Below are positions 1 through 8,585 of a stretch of DNA of 33,625 nucleotides, in pieces. Each line of letters begins with the position of its first letter. Within the stretch, counting starts at the first letter, position 1. The stretch lies in assembly GCA_035268685.1 (NCBI GenBank), contig DATFKK010000092.1, positions 1 through 33,625 of the forward strand. Reading direction: 5' to 3'. Source of the stretch: Candidatus Krumholzibacteriia bacterium (lineage in GTDB: Bacteria > Krumholzibacteriota > Krumholzibacteriia > JAJRXK01). The position numbers and the translations under genes were made by a program. Under the pieces are notes generated by a model. It saw nothing but the letters and a program-made list of their open reading frames with translations, was not told the origin of the DNA and did not search any database.

Positions 1-945
1 CACCGACACCACCATCGTCATCAACCCCGCCGCCGCCAGCGAGAAGGCCACGCTGTGCAACAGCACCCAGTGCACCGGCACCGCCTCCTGGAACCACCCG
101 AAGAGGGCGCCGGCCACCAGCAGGATCAGCATGACCAGCACGCCGAAGACCACGGCGAACAGCACCTTGGCGTTCACCAGCGCCGCCACCGGCACCGGGG
201 TGGCCAGCTGCCGCCGCAGCATGCCGGTGCGCTGGTCCTCGTACAGGTCCGTGACCGCGCGGATCGCCACGAACAGCACGCTCATCACGCTCACCATGAC
301 CAGCACGTAGCCGAACAGGTTCGGCCGCGGTGCGCCCTCCTCCTTGGTGCTGCCGATGCTCACCACGGGAGGGAAGAGATAGGTCTCGGCCTGGGAAATG
401 CGTTCGTAGAAGGCGGCCGACAGCTGGGTGACCATGAGGACCGACGGCATCTCGTCGCTCTCGAACATGTCGAACATCTGTTCGAGCTCTTCGCCGAGCA
501 CCTTCACCGCCACGTCGAGGTAGGTGGCGATCACGTACGTGCCCTGCTCGAGGATCTCGGGCTTGATGCTCTCGGCCGGGTTGCGGACCAGGCGCAGCGT
601 GGTGGTGCGGCCCTCGATCAGGTCCTCGGTGAAGCTCTCGGGGATCACCAGCATGGCCGACGCCTCGCCGTTCTCCATGCGGGCGAAGCCCTCCTCGCCC
701 ACCTTCTCCACCTCGAGCCGGAAGCCGGAGTCCTCGGGCACGGCTCCGCCGGTGAGGAAGCCCCCGAGCAGGCCGTCCTCGCGGTCGAGCACGAAGAGCG
801 TCGTGGGCGGGATCTGGTCGCTGGGGCCGCTGCTGATCGCGCCGATCATCCCGGCCATCATGAACGGGAACAGCAGCATGACCAGCGTGCTGGCCGGACT
901 GCGCCACCGACGGATCAGGTCCTTGCGGATCAGGCTCCAGAACAC
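1..945 (-). CDS. ABC-2 type transporter permease, partial (C-terminus beyond window)
   Basis: This is the membrane subunit of an ABC-2 exporter in the inner membrane; the substrate is unknown. Translating the minus strand from a GTG at 945 gives 315 residues with no stop before the window edge. The N-terminus (FWSLIRKDLIRRWRSP) is the usual cytoplasmic start of this family. It is followed by a first membrane segment at about residues 17-37, a large extracytoplasmic domain of about 170 residues, and then membrane segments starting NLFGYVLVMVSVMSVLF, VLFAVVFGVLVMLILLV and a final incomplete one. The long loop between helices 1 and 2 fits the ABC2_membrane_3 (NatB/YhaP-like) type. A GAGAGGAGGT Shine-Dalgarno lies just ahead of the GTG, and the ATPase gene ends only 12 nt upstream, so the two are one operon. 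Further permease or fusion-protein genes may lie beyond the left edge. Confidence 0.88.
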   Translation of the reverse strand, partial: MFWSLIRKDLIRRWRSPASTLVMLLFPFMMAGMIGAISSGPSDQIPPTTLFVLDREDGLLGGFLTGGAVPEDSGFRLEVEKVGEEGFARMENGEASAMLVIPESFTEDLIEGRTTTLRLVRNPAESIKPEILEQGTYVIATYLDVAVKVLGEELEQMFDMFESDEMPSVLMVTQLSAAFYERISQAETYLFPPVVSIGSTKEEGAPRPNLFGYVLVMVSVMSVLFVAIRAVTDLYEDQRTGMLRRQLATPVPVAALVNAKVLFAVVFGVLVMLILLVAGALFGWFQEAVPVHWVLLHSVAFSLAAAGLMTMVVSV

Positions 946-957
946 GGCGACCTCCTC

Positions 958-1887
958 TCAGTCACGCAGCTCGCGGCCGGTGAGCTTGAGGAACAGGTCC
1001 TCGAGGTTGGGCTCCTTCACCGTGATCCCGCTCAGGGGCAGTCCCGAGCCGTACAGCGCCTTGAGCGTGTGTCCGACGCCATCGGAACCGAGCGGCACGT
1101 TCACCAGGGCGCGGCCGTCGTCGAGCTCGAGCAGGCGCGCGCCGTCGAGGTCCTCGACCACGCGGGCCACGTCCTCCTTCTCGAAGGCGCCCTGCACGGT
1201 CAACACGCTGCCCTCGCCCAGTTCGGCCTTGAGCTCGGCGATCGTGCCCTTGGCGTGGATGGTGCCGTGGTCCATGATCGCCAGCTCGTCGCACAGATCC
1301 TCGGCCTCTTCGAGGTAGTGCGTGGTGTAGAGCACCGTGGTACCGCCGGCGACGATGTCACGGACCACGTCGAGGATGTTGATCCGTGCCTGCGGATCGA
1401 TGCCCACCGTGGGCTCGTCGAGCAGCACCAGCCGGGGCCGGTGCACCAGGCCCAGGGCCAGGTTCAGCCGGCGCTTCATGCCGCCCGAGAAGTTCTTCAC
1501 GGGCTCGCGGGCGCGGTCGGCCAGGCCCACCAGCTCGAGCAGTTCGTCGCGGCGGTGGTCCATCTCCTTGCCGCGCAGCCCGTAGATCCCGCCCCAGAAG
1601 GCCAGGTTCTCGCGGGCGGTCAGGTCCTCGTACAGGGCGATCTCCTGGGGCACGACGCCCAGACGCCGCTTCACGGCCGCCGGATCGCGGGCGAGGTCGA
1701 TGCCGTCGACCTCGACGCGTCCCGTGGCCGGCGACACCAGGCCGGCGATCATGGAGATGATGGTGGTCTTGCCGGCCCCGTTCGGGCCGAGCAGGCCGAA
1801 GATCCGCCCGGCGGCGACGTCGAATCCGACGCCGTCGACCGCACGGATCTCCCCGTAGTGCTTGGAGAGATTGGTGACGCTGAGCAT
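958..1887 (-). CDS. ABC transporter ATP-binding protein (ABC-2 exporter)
   Basis: This is the ATPase subunit, 309 residues, that would energise export through the permease encoded just downstream. All nucleotide-binding motifs are intact: Walker A GPNGAGKT (34-41), Q-loop Gln81, signature FSGGM (133-137), Walker B LVLLDE (153-158) and switch His190 in TTHYLEEAE. About 100 residues follow the nucleotide-binding core. They carry the C-terminal extension common in the DrrA/NatA/CcmA-like branch and end with the typical PNLEDLFLKLTGRELRD. The start is the first ATG that keeps the family N-terminus (MLSVTNLSKHYG); no strong Shine-Dalgarno precedes it. It lies 107 nt downstream of the NHL lipoprotein gene on the same strand, with a hairpin between, so it may be a separate unit or a read-through tail of the big operon. 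The transported molecule cannot be told from sequence. Confidence 0.95.
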   Translation of the reverse strand: MLSVTNLSKHYGEIRAVDGVGFDVAAGRIFGLLGPNGAGKTTIISMIAGLVSPATGRVEVDGIDLARDPAAVKRRLGVVPQEIALYEDLTARENLAFWGGIYGLRGKEMDHRRDELLELVGLADRAREPVKNFSGGMKRRLNLALGLVHRPRLVLLDEPTVGIDPQARINILDVVRDIVAGGTTVLYTTHYLEEAEDLCDELAIMDHGTIHAKGTIAELKAELGEGSVLTVQGAFEKEDVARVVEDLDGARLLELDDGRALVNVPLGSDGVGHTLKALYGSGLPLSGITVKEPNLEDLFLKLTGRELRD

Positions 1888-1924
1888 GGCGGGCGCGAGC
1901 CTCGGCGAGAGGGGACCAGCAAAG

Positions 1925-1942
1925 GGGGAGCGATGACTCCCC
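1925..1942 (-). terminator. hairpin, possible weak terminator after the five-gene operon
   Basis: GGGGAG (1925-1930) and CTCCCC (1937-1942) form a perfect 6-bp stem with a 6-nt loop. Read on the minus strand it is followed by CTTTGC, a poor T-tract. It sits 53 nt after the stop of the NHL lipoprotein gene and before the ABC ATPase gene, so it may attenuate or end the operon transcript. Confidence 0.35.
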
Positions 1943-1994
1943 TACGGGGCCGGACCCGGAATGTTGCGCGCTCGCTCGCGGTTGCGGTGCGCGG

Positions 1995-3188
1995 TCAGCC
2001 CTGGTTGCGGAACGGGGTCCAGCGGCTGTCCTCGTAGATTCGCAGACGGCCGTTGGCCGCGTCCACGACGAAGACGCGCGCGCCAGGGATGTCGATGGTC
2101 GCCGCCGGGGTGATGGCGAAGCCGTCCCAGGTGGCCAGGCGCACGGGCTGCTGCAGCTCGTCCTCGCCGGTGGCCAGGCCGGGACCGAAGTCCGAGTCGA
2201 ACGCGCCCTCGGATGTGAAGCGCTGGATCCGCCCGTTCATGCGATCGGCCACGTACAGGTTGCCATCGCCGTCGACCGCCACTCCGCTCGGAACGTGGAA
2301 CTCGCCGGCGGCTTCGCTGGGGTCGGCGTCGAAATCGGCCGGCGGATTGCACGGAGGCGCCTTGCCCAGCGTGCTGGCCTCGATCGAGAACACGTCGCCG
2401 CAGCGGACGCTCTGGTCGAAGGCATCGACCCCACGGGCCAGTTCCTCGCGCGTGGGTCCGAAGATCACGCTCTGTCCGCGATCGGTCTCCACGCCGCTGG
2501 CCGGAATCGGGTCGTAGCGCAGGACCCAGTTTCGCGTGGAGTCGGAATCGCACACCACGAGCATTCCGGAGTCGTCCATGGTCATTCCGGCGGGTACCGA
2601 CACCACCTGCGGGCTGAACTGGTCGAACTGATCGGGGTCCTCGGCCATCACGGTGCCCGCGTAGGTCAGACCCGTGAGACCCATGGCTGCGTCGAAGGTG
2701 TAGCGGTGCACCGTACGCGCCACGGGGTCGCTCACGTACAGGTGATCGCCGTCGCTGGCGATGTCGGCCACCGACTGCACCTCGGCGCTCAGCGGTACCG
2801 TCCCCTGGACCTCGAGCCGCGTGTCGATCGCCGAGACCTCGTAGCCGGCGCCAGTGTCCTCGACGACCAGCAACAGACTGCGCCGGGAGTCGGTCTCGAG
2901 CGCGATGGGTCCGCGCAGCCCCTCGACGGGGTCGCGGAAGGTGTCGACCCGACCGTCGTCGTACACCAGGACGACGCGCCCGCCGGCGGAGTCGCTCACG
3001 GCGAAGATCCCGCCGAAGGGTTCGACATCGGTCACGAAGCCGAGCTGCTCGTTCAGGCTCCCCGGGGTGACGTCGGTGTAGTCACTGACCACCGCGATGC
3101 CCTCGGCCTCGGGCAGCGTGATCTTCTCACCGCATCCGGCAGTGAGCAGCAGCAGGAACACGATCAGCGGGAGGATTCGACGCGTCAT
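1995..3188 (-). CDS. NHL-repeat (beta-propeller) lipoprotein
   Basis: A 397-residue predicted lipoprotein and the last gene of the five-gene envelope operon. The chosen ATG (3188) gives a textbook lipoprotein signal, MTRRILPLIVFLLLLTAGC, with lipobox TAGC and lipidated Cys19. Longer upstream starts would bury this signal. The mature part is a beta-propeller. The clearest NHL blade is at about residues 297-325 (VPSGVAVDGDGNLYVADR), another blade is near 367-387 (ARVFVVDAANGRLRIYE), and weaker blades precede them. Such propellers bind proteins or ligands and usually have no enzymatic activity. The start codon overlaps the stop of the PorV-like gene as ATGA, so the two are translationally coupled. 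Four cysteines (including CDSDS, RCGDVF and PPCNPP) could form disulfides. A partner role with the TonB receptor or barrel upstream is inferred from the operon only. Confidence 0.85.
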   Translation of the reverse strand: MTRRILPLIVFLLLLTAGCGEKITLPEAEGIAVVSDYTDVTPGSLNEQLGFVTDVEPFGGIFAVSDSAGGRVVLVYDDGRVDTFRDPVEGLRGPIALETDSRRSLLLVVEDTGAGYEVSAIDTRLEVQGTVPLSAEVQSVADIASDGDHLYVSDPVARTVHRYTFDAAMGLTGLTYAGTVMAEDPDQFDQFSPQVVSVPAGMTMDDSGMLVVCDSDSTRNWVLRYDPIPASGVETDRGQSVIFGPTREELARGVDAFDQSVRCGDVFSIEASTLGKAPPCNPPADFDADPSEAAGEFHVPSGVAVDGDGNLYVADRMNGRIQRFTSEGAFDSDFGPGLATGEDELQQPVRLATWDGFAITPAATIDIPGARVFVVDAANGRLRIYEDSRWTPFRNQG

Positions 3189-4174
3189 CGTTCGATCTCC
3201 AGCGTGATGGTGTGCAACAGACCGAAGCTGCCCCGATCGACGAATCCGTAGTCGAGGTGCACCGGCCGCTCGGCGATCGGCCATTCGAGACCCAGCCCAC
3301 CGGAGAAGACCTCGATCTCGTCGCTCTGCCGGTAGGCGGCCCGCAGCGCCAGGGTGCCGCGCAGACTGAGTTCGCTGGCCAGGACGATCGATTCGGCCTC
3401 GTCGGTCGGGTGCAGGAAGTCCAGACCCACGGTCAGGATGTTCTCGCTGCCGATCGTGGGCGTGTCGTAGGCGAAGCCGAACGACGCCATGGTCGGCGCC
3501 GGAAAGCTCTGCCACTCGCCGCTGAAGCCGGCGTCGGCCGGCGGCTCACCGTTCAGGCGCAGGTCGGGCCCGAAGTTGTTCACGGCGAAGCCGATCCGCG
3601 CGGTGCGATACCCGATGTAGTAGAGCGCGCCCAGATCGAGCAGGATCCCGCGGCTCTCGAAGTCGTCCAGCGACTCCTGCAACAGCTTGACCGAAGCCCC
3701 CAGTGTGATGCGGTCGGTCAGCAGACGTGCCGCACTCAGGGTGGCGACGAACTGATCGGCCTCGAAGGTCTGACCGGTACCCTCGGGCTGACGCTCGGTC
3801 GTCCGCTCGATCTCGCCGCTGTCGAGGACCCCCAGGCCGACGCCGTACTGCCAACTTCCCGAACGCCGCACGTAGCCCAGGTGATGGACGTCGATACCGG
3901 CGGCGTACGCGAAGTGCGAGGCGAACAGGCTGTGTTCGAAGCGCACCGTGGACATGGCGCCGGGGTTGCTGAAGATGGCCGTGGCACCCCGAGCCAGGGC
4001 GGCGCTCGCATTGCCCAGTCCGACCGCGCGCGCGCCCACCGGTATGCGCAGGAACTGACCGGCGCTGCCGCCGACGCGCTCGTCGCCGTAGAGTTCGATC
4101 AGATCGGCACTCGCTGCCGACGGAAGCAGCAGCACGACCGACAGCAGGAAGCAGGACACACGACGGATCACCAT
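3185..4174 (-). CDS. PorV/PorQ-family outer-membrane beta-barrel protein
   Basis: A 329-residue exported barrel. It starts with a signal peptide (about residues 1-23, ending PSAASA). This is followed by the hallmark N-terminal block of the PorV/PorQ family (UPF0164-like): AGQFLRIPVGARAVGLGNASAAL and then TAIFSNPGAM. The rest alternates in short amphipathic strands and ends ITLEIER. In Bacteroidetes, PorV shuttles type IX cargo to the attachment complex; many FCB genomes carry several paralogues whose roles are unknown. Its start overlaps the TonB receptor stop by 7 nt and its stop overlaps the next lipoprotein start (ATGA), so it is firmly inside the operon. The first gene of the operon encodes a protein with a sorting-like C-terminal domain, which makes a secretion-related role attractive. 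A plain porin is the alternative. Confidence 0.82.
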   Translation of the reverse strand: MVIRRVSCFLLSVVLLLPSAASADLIELYGDERVGGSAGQFLRIPVGARAVGLGNASAALARGATAIFSNPGAMSTVRFEHSLFASHFAYAAGIDVHHLGYVRRSGSWQYGVGLGVLDSGEIERTTERQPEGTGQTFEADQFVATLSAARLLTDRITLGASVKLLQESLDDFESRGILLDLGALYYIGYRTARIGFAVNNFGPDLRLNGEPPADAGFSGEWQSFPAPTMASFGFAYDTPTIGSENILTVGLDFLHPTDEAESIVLASELSLRGTLALRAAYRQSDEIEVFSGGLGLEWPIAERPVHLDYGFVDRGSFGLLHTITLEIER

Positions 4175-7059
4175 TCCCAGCTCACCCCCATCAGCAGGCG
4201 CCGCGGGTTCGTGCGGTGGCTGGGGTTGACCCGGTCCTCTTCGTAGAAGACGGAGTTCACGCGCGGACCGGTGTCGTTCTCCTCACCGAAGGCCAGACGC
4301 CGCTCGGCGATGCTGCCGTCCCAGTTGCCACGGAAGTAGGGCTCGCCCGTCCACGGGTTCACCCGACGGTAGTTGTCGTGATCCAGGACGTTCTGCACTT
4401 CCAGGCTGAAGGTCACGCGCTGGCCGAAGGGCGCGTCGTACCACTTGCGGAAGGCGATGTCGAAGGACGACCGATACGGACCGAGTTTTCCATTGACGTT
4501 GCGGGAGACGTCGGTCGACCCGTCGGGCAGCAGGAACACCTCGGTGTAGCGGGTGCCCGCCCAGGCCCGGTAGAGCAGATTCAGGTTCCAGTTCCGCGGC
4601 GTCTGCCAACCGAAGATCTTCGGCGACTGGTTGCTGCCGGCACGAATGTTCAGATTGGCGGTCACCGACCAGGGACGATCCCACGCCAGGGGATTCGGAC
4701 GCACCCCCTGTTCGGTCTCGGAGCTCTGGGAGCCCTGTTCCAACTGGGCCAGCAGGAAGTTCTGGTTGGCGTCACTGTTCGTCCCGGTCACGCGGCTCAG
4801 CTCGACGGCCAGACGACCGCTGACGAAACGGGTGGCTCGCTTCTCCACGGTCATCTCCACGCCGAGCGAACGCGCCGCATCGGCGTTGAAGAAGCGTACC
4901 GGACTGATCTCGATCACGCGGTCGTCGTTGGGATCGGGAGTCTGGTCGGGCGTGATCGTCACCCCGTTCAGCTGTACCGCCTGCGCATAGCCGTAGATGT
5001 CGTTGCTGAAGAAGGTGAGCCCGGCCGTCCATCGACCCGCGAACTCGCGCTGGATCCCGGTCTCGTACTGGACCGTGACCTTCGGGTCGAGATCCGGATT
5101 GCCCAATAGACGAAGGTCGGTTCCGAAGTCCGTCTCGAGCTGCGAATAGACGTAGTTCCAGCGCGGCCACTGGCTGAAGTGACCGTAGTTGAAGAAGAAC
5201 TTGTCCTGCTCGCTGATCGGGAAGCTCAGCCCGAGTCGGGGACTCAGTCGCTGCTTCCAGCGCAAGCCGAGGAGCTCGGTCGTCTTGCTCTTGTAGCTCT
5301 CGACATCGGCGTCGAAGATGAAGACGAAATCGTCGGGGTTGTTCATCACCCGATCGACCTCGGGCCCGGGCGCCCAGGCGTCGTAGCGCAGGCCCATGTT
5401 CAGGATCAGCCCCTTGTAGGAGAAGCGATCCTGGAAGTAGCCGGCCGCCACGCGTGGCGTCGCCGCGAACACGTCCTCGGCCGTGGCGATCCGTCCTGGC
5501 TGCGGAATGTCGAAGTCGCGCTGGAAGTCACCGAGCTGGATCTCGTTGTAGCTGAACTCGATGCCCGTCTTGAACTTGTTGTTCTCGTCGCCCACCCAGG
5601 CCCAGTCGGCCTTGATCGAGTAGATGTCGGCGTAGTGGTCGTGCCAGCGCTCGTTGTCGCCGCCGATGAACGCACCCTCGACCCACCGGTTGCCGGCCGG
5701 ATCCCGGCTGATCTGCAACTCCGGCCCGCTGTAGTTGTCGAAGTCGGGCTCACCGTTCTTGTGCGAGTTCTGACGGCTGAACTGGCGGCCCACGGTGACT
5801 TCGTAGAACGAGTCCTCGCCCAGCACGTGCTTCCAGTTGGCCTGGCTCTGGATGCTCTGCAGGTAGAAGACGTCGTAGTTGTCGAGCAGGTTCCGGAACT
5901 TGTTCGGCCAGCCCTCGGCCGGCAGGAAGAAGCCCATGCTGATCGACTGCTGGTAGTTGTGCGTCAGGTTGAGCTTGCGCTCGGGGCCGAACTTCCAGGT
6001 GAGCTTGCCCAGCGCGCTCCACTCGTTGTCGGCCCGCGGCGACCAGAAGTCGTCGGCCTCCGACGACTGGAGGGGTCCGGTCAGAGAACCCGTGGGAAGG
6101 TAGGTGTCGGTGAGATCGCTCGAGAAACTGGCGATCCAGTATTGCTCGCCCGGCAGCTTCAGCCCGGTCTTCTTCAGGCCCTGCCACAGGACGTTCGGGC
6201 CGCTCAGCGTGATGCGGGCGCGATCGGTGTCGTAGTCGATCTCCTCGGGAGCCACCCGGTCGGTCTTGTAGGTGAGCTTGCCCTCGAAGCGCTCCCCACC
6301 CTCCTTGGTGGACACGCGCACGACACCGCTCACCGCCTGCCCGTACTCCGCGCTGAAGCCGCCCGTGAGCACCTCGATCTCGTTGATCAGATCCTCGTTG
6401 AAGGAGGCGCCGTAGCGACCGGCCGACAGCGGGTCGTTCACGCTCACTCCGTCCACGTAGAACTGCGTGTCGTCGGCCCGACCACCGCGGATGTGGATGG
6501 TGTTGTCCTCCTTCACCACACCGGCCTGCAGCGAGACGATCTCTTCGACGTCGTCGAGGGCGAGGTTCTCGATCTCGTCGGCACCGATGCGACGGGACGT
6601 GCCCGTCTCCTGAAGGACGATGAGTTGCCGCTCGGCGCGCACGTCGAAGGGGTCGAAGAGGACCGGCTTCAGCGAAAGCACGAAGCGGATGTCGATCACG
6701 TCGCCGGGTCGAACCACGATCTCGGCGCGTCCCTCGTCGAAGCCCAGGTACCGGGCCTTGATCGCATAGCGCCCGGCGGTGAGCCCGCGCAACCAGAAAC
6801 GCCCTCCACCCAGGGCCATGGTCCCGTAGTCGGTGCCCTCGACGAAGATGTTGGTGTACTCGAGGGGTTTGCCGGTCTCGCCGTCGATCACCGTGCCCTG
6901 CACGACGATCGGAAGATCGGCCTCGTCGCGGTTCGTGGCCCGCTGCAGGTAGGTGATCGTCGCGTCCTCCTGCACCACCTCTTCGGGCTGCGCCGCGGCC
7001 GGGGGCGCGGCTCCGATCGCGATGGCCACGAGCAGGGCGAACAGCATCCGTGCGTTCAT
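4168..7059 (-). CDS. TonB-dependent receptor with N-terminal carboxypeptidase-regulatory-like domain
   Basis: A 963-residue outer-membrane active transporter, energised by TonB-ExbBD; the substrate is unknown. From the ATG at 7059 there is a signal peptide (about 1-23, ending AAPPAAAQ). A CarboxypepD_reg-like beta-sandwich follows at 51-130 (VVQGTVIDGETGKPLEYTNIFV), then a TonB-box-like stretch (FDPFDVRAERQLI, 135-147). The plug domain is at about 150-255, with IHIRGGRADDTQFYVDGVSVNDP and the plug-barrel junction GFSAEYGQAVSGVVRVSTKEGG. The 22-strand barrel region runs to the end (MGVSWEW). The domain order resembles SusC-like receptors, but no SusD-type gene is adjacent. An in-frame extension to 7323 has no family features and was rejected. 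The start overlaps the preceding lipoprotein stop as ATGA. Confidence 0.95.
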   Translation of the reverse strand: MNARMLFALLVAIAIGAAPPAAAQPEEVVQEDATITYLQRATNRDEADLPIVVQGTVIDGETGKPLEYTNIFVEGTDYGTMALGGGRFWLRGLTAGRYAIKARYLGFDEGRAEIVVRPGDVIDIRFVLSLKPVLFDPFDVRAERQLIVLQETGTSRRIGADEIENLALDDVEEIVSLQAGVVKEDNTIHIRGGRADDTQFYVDGVSVNDPLSAGRYGASFNEDLINEIEVLTGGFSAEYGQAVSGVVRVSTKEGGERFEGKLTYKTDRVAPEEIDYDTDRARITLSGPNVLWQGLKKTGLKLPGEQYWIASFSSDLTDTYLPTGSLTGPLQSSEADDFWSPRADNEWSALGKLTWKFGPERKLNLTHNYQQSISMGFFLPAEGWPNKFRNLLDNYDVFYLQSIQSQANWKHVLGEDSFYEVTVGRQFSRQNSHKNGEPDFDNYSGPELQISRDPAGNRWVEGAFIGGDNERWHDHYADIYSIKADWAWVGDENNKFKTGIEFSYNEIQLGDFQRDFDIPQPGRIATAEDVFAATPRVAAGYFQDRFSYKGLILNMGLRYDAWAPGPEVDRVMNNPDDFVFIFDADVESYKSKTTELLGLRWKQRLSPRLGLSFPISEQDKFFFNYGHFSQWPRWNYVYSQLETDFGTDLRLLGNPDLDPKVTVQYETGIQREFAGRWTAGLTFFSNDIYGYAQAVQLNGVTITPDQTPDPNDDRVIEISPVRFFNADAARSLGVEMTVEKRATRFVSGRLAVELSRVTGTNSDANQNFLLAQLEQGSQSSETEQGVRPNPLAWDRPWSVTANLNIRAGSNQSPKIFGWQTPRNWNLNLLYRAWAGTRYTEVFLLPDGSTDVSRNVNGKLGPYRSSFDIAFRKWYDAPFGQRVTFSLEVQNVLDHDNYRRVNPWTGEPYFRGNWDGSIAERRLAFGEENDTGPRVNSVFYEEDRVNPSHRTNPRRLLMGVSWEW

Positions 7060-8585
7060 CGTCCTCCCCCCATCGGCCGCGCCCCGTCGACGGGCTCCAG
7101 ACCCATCTGGCCGCTCCACATGAGCCGCAGCGCCTCCTGCGCATTGCCCAGGTCGTTGGCCAGCTCGATCTGAGGGCTCATCACGACGACACGTGCGTCT
7201 CCCGTGGCGGGCCACCGCGAGGCCACCACCGGCTCGCAGCCGGTGCGGCAACGCCGGCTGTTCCAGCGGGCCGACTCGAATCGGTACAGGGGTTGGGCGT
7301 CCGAGGCCGGACCGATCGGCCACACGTCGAAGTAGGTCACACTGCCCGTGCCGGTGTAGACCAGGTCGGGCAGACCCGGCACCTGGGCCAGGATGTCGAG
7401 CTGGGGACCGGTCTCCCCGATCACACTCGGGGGACCGACGATCGAGCCCTCCAACGGATTCGCCAGCACGTGCAGGTACTGCTCCCGGAACAGATCGTTC
7501 AGGCCTCCGCTCTGAGCGGGAGTTCCCACGTACTGGTAGTCGAGATAGAGCTGGCCGGCCTGGACGCCCGGCGTGTCCGGGTCGCGGTCGGAACTCAGGA
7601 AGGTGGTCAACGCCTCGCGCGAGTTCTCGAGATTCACGCGACTGCCCTGGCGCTTCACGTACCAGATGATGGTCTCGAAGGGCTCGAAGGTCGCCTGGAA
7701 CACCTCGGGCTCGCCACGGAGGTTCGTGGCCTCGATCGTGTTGAAGGCATCGCCGAAGTGAGCCCGCGCCGCGTCGCCGAAGAACGCGTCGCGCGAATCG
7801 CTGACCGAGTCGTCGTCGTCGACGAGCAGCACGCTGCCGCGGACCGGGGGTACACGCCAGGTGTGCGTGAAGACCGTCGCCGCACCGGCGTCGTCGGCCA
7901 CGCGCATGTACACGGTCTGCTCGTCGCCCAGCGCCGGTTCTCCGGGCGGTACGTCGCGCAGGCGCAGGCGGAAGCCCCGGCGCGGGCGCGGAGCCCGGAC
8001 CCAGCCCTCCGTGGGATCGGCCAGTGAGTCGTCGGCGTCGAAGAAGAGGTCGGGATCACTGCCTTCGTAGCGATAGTGCACGTGGTCGAGCAGGGTCTCG
8101 TCGCCGTCGATGTCGAAGGTGAAGAAGTCGAGATCGATCGCCCGGAAGCTCTGCGTGGGCGGGACGAATTCCTCCTGGTACTCGACCACCGGTGGTGAGT
8201 TCACCAGCGGGAACTGCACACGCGCGGTGTCGCTCGGAGCACCGCGGTCGTCGACCGCCACCACGTGCAGCGTGGGGACCACGCTCCCGTCGGCGCGCGT
8301 CTGGTAGGTGGCCGTGGTGTCGGTGTCGGTGGTGAACAGCCACTCGGGGTCGGTGTCGTCGATCGAGATCGCGACCCAGAAGCCCACCACGAAACCGTCG
8401 GCGTCGCTGCCCGACCAGGCGAAGCGCGCGTCGGTGTAGCTGGTCGGGGCGATGGTCTCGACGTGATCGACCGAGATCCGCGCGACCGGCGGTTTGTTCC
8501 CCAACGACTCGGGATCGAAGGGATCGTTGGTGCACCCGGCGAAGGCGGCCAGCACCGCCACGGCGATCAGGCTCCAGCGCATCAT
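7056..8585 (-). CDS. exported lipoprotein with Ig-like domains, function unknown
   Basis: A 509-residue lipoprotein of unrecognised family. The start at 8585 (MMRWSLIAVAVLAAFAGC) gives a clear lipobox (FAGC, Cys18) and an ATGA overlap with the upstream gene; the second ATG at 8582 is an equally possible start. After a short linker there are two fibronectin/cadherin-like beta-sandwich segments (PPVARISVDHV, with ARFAWSGSDADGFVVGFWVAI, and then SPPVVEYQEEF). The C-terminal half begins with a strand and acidic turn, GSVLLVDDDDSVSDSR. With its later strand TIIWYVKRQ, this resembles the alpha/beta fold of ThuA/gingipain-like 'VLLVDD' proteins, but I see no Cys-His catalytic pair. Two cysteines in RRCRTGCEP are close together. 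From its place between a sorting-domain protein and a TonB receptor I infer a periplasmic or surface partner of the receptor. Confidence 0.75.
   Translation of the reverse strand: MMRWSLIAVAVLAAFAGCTNDPFDPESLGNKPPVARISVDHVETIAPTSYTDARFAWSGSDADGFVVGFWVAISIDDTDPEWLFTTDTDTTATYQTRADGSVVPTLHVVAVDDRGAPSDTARVQFPLVNSPPVVEYQEEFVPPTQSFRAIDLDFFTFDIDGDETLLDHVHYRYEGSDPDLFFDADDSLADPTEGWVRAPRPRRGFRLRLRDVPPGEPALGDEQTVYMRVADDAGAATVFTHTWRVPPVRGSVLLVDDDDSVSDSRDAFFGDAARAHFGDAFNTIEATNLRGEPEVFQATFEPFETIIWYVKRQGSRVNLENSREALTTFLSSDRDPDTPGVQAGQLYLDYQYVGTPAQSGGLNDLFREQYLHVLANPLEGSIVGPPSVIGETGPQLDILAQVPGLPDLVYTGTGSVTYFDVWPIGPASDAQPLYRFESARWNSRRCRTGCEPVVASRWPATGDARVVVMSPQIELANDLGNAQEALRLMWSGQMGLEPVDGARPMGGGR

Noticed and set aside
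55-2037. Long plus-strand reading frame opposite the ABC genes
   Set aside because: It is antisense to an intact ABC ATPase and permease, its translation is His/Gln/Arg-rich low-complexity text with no domains, and open antisense frames are expected at this GC content.
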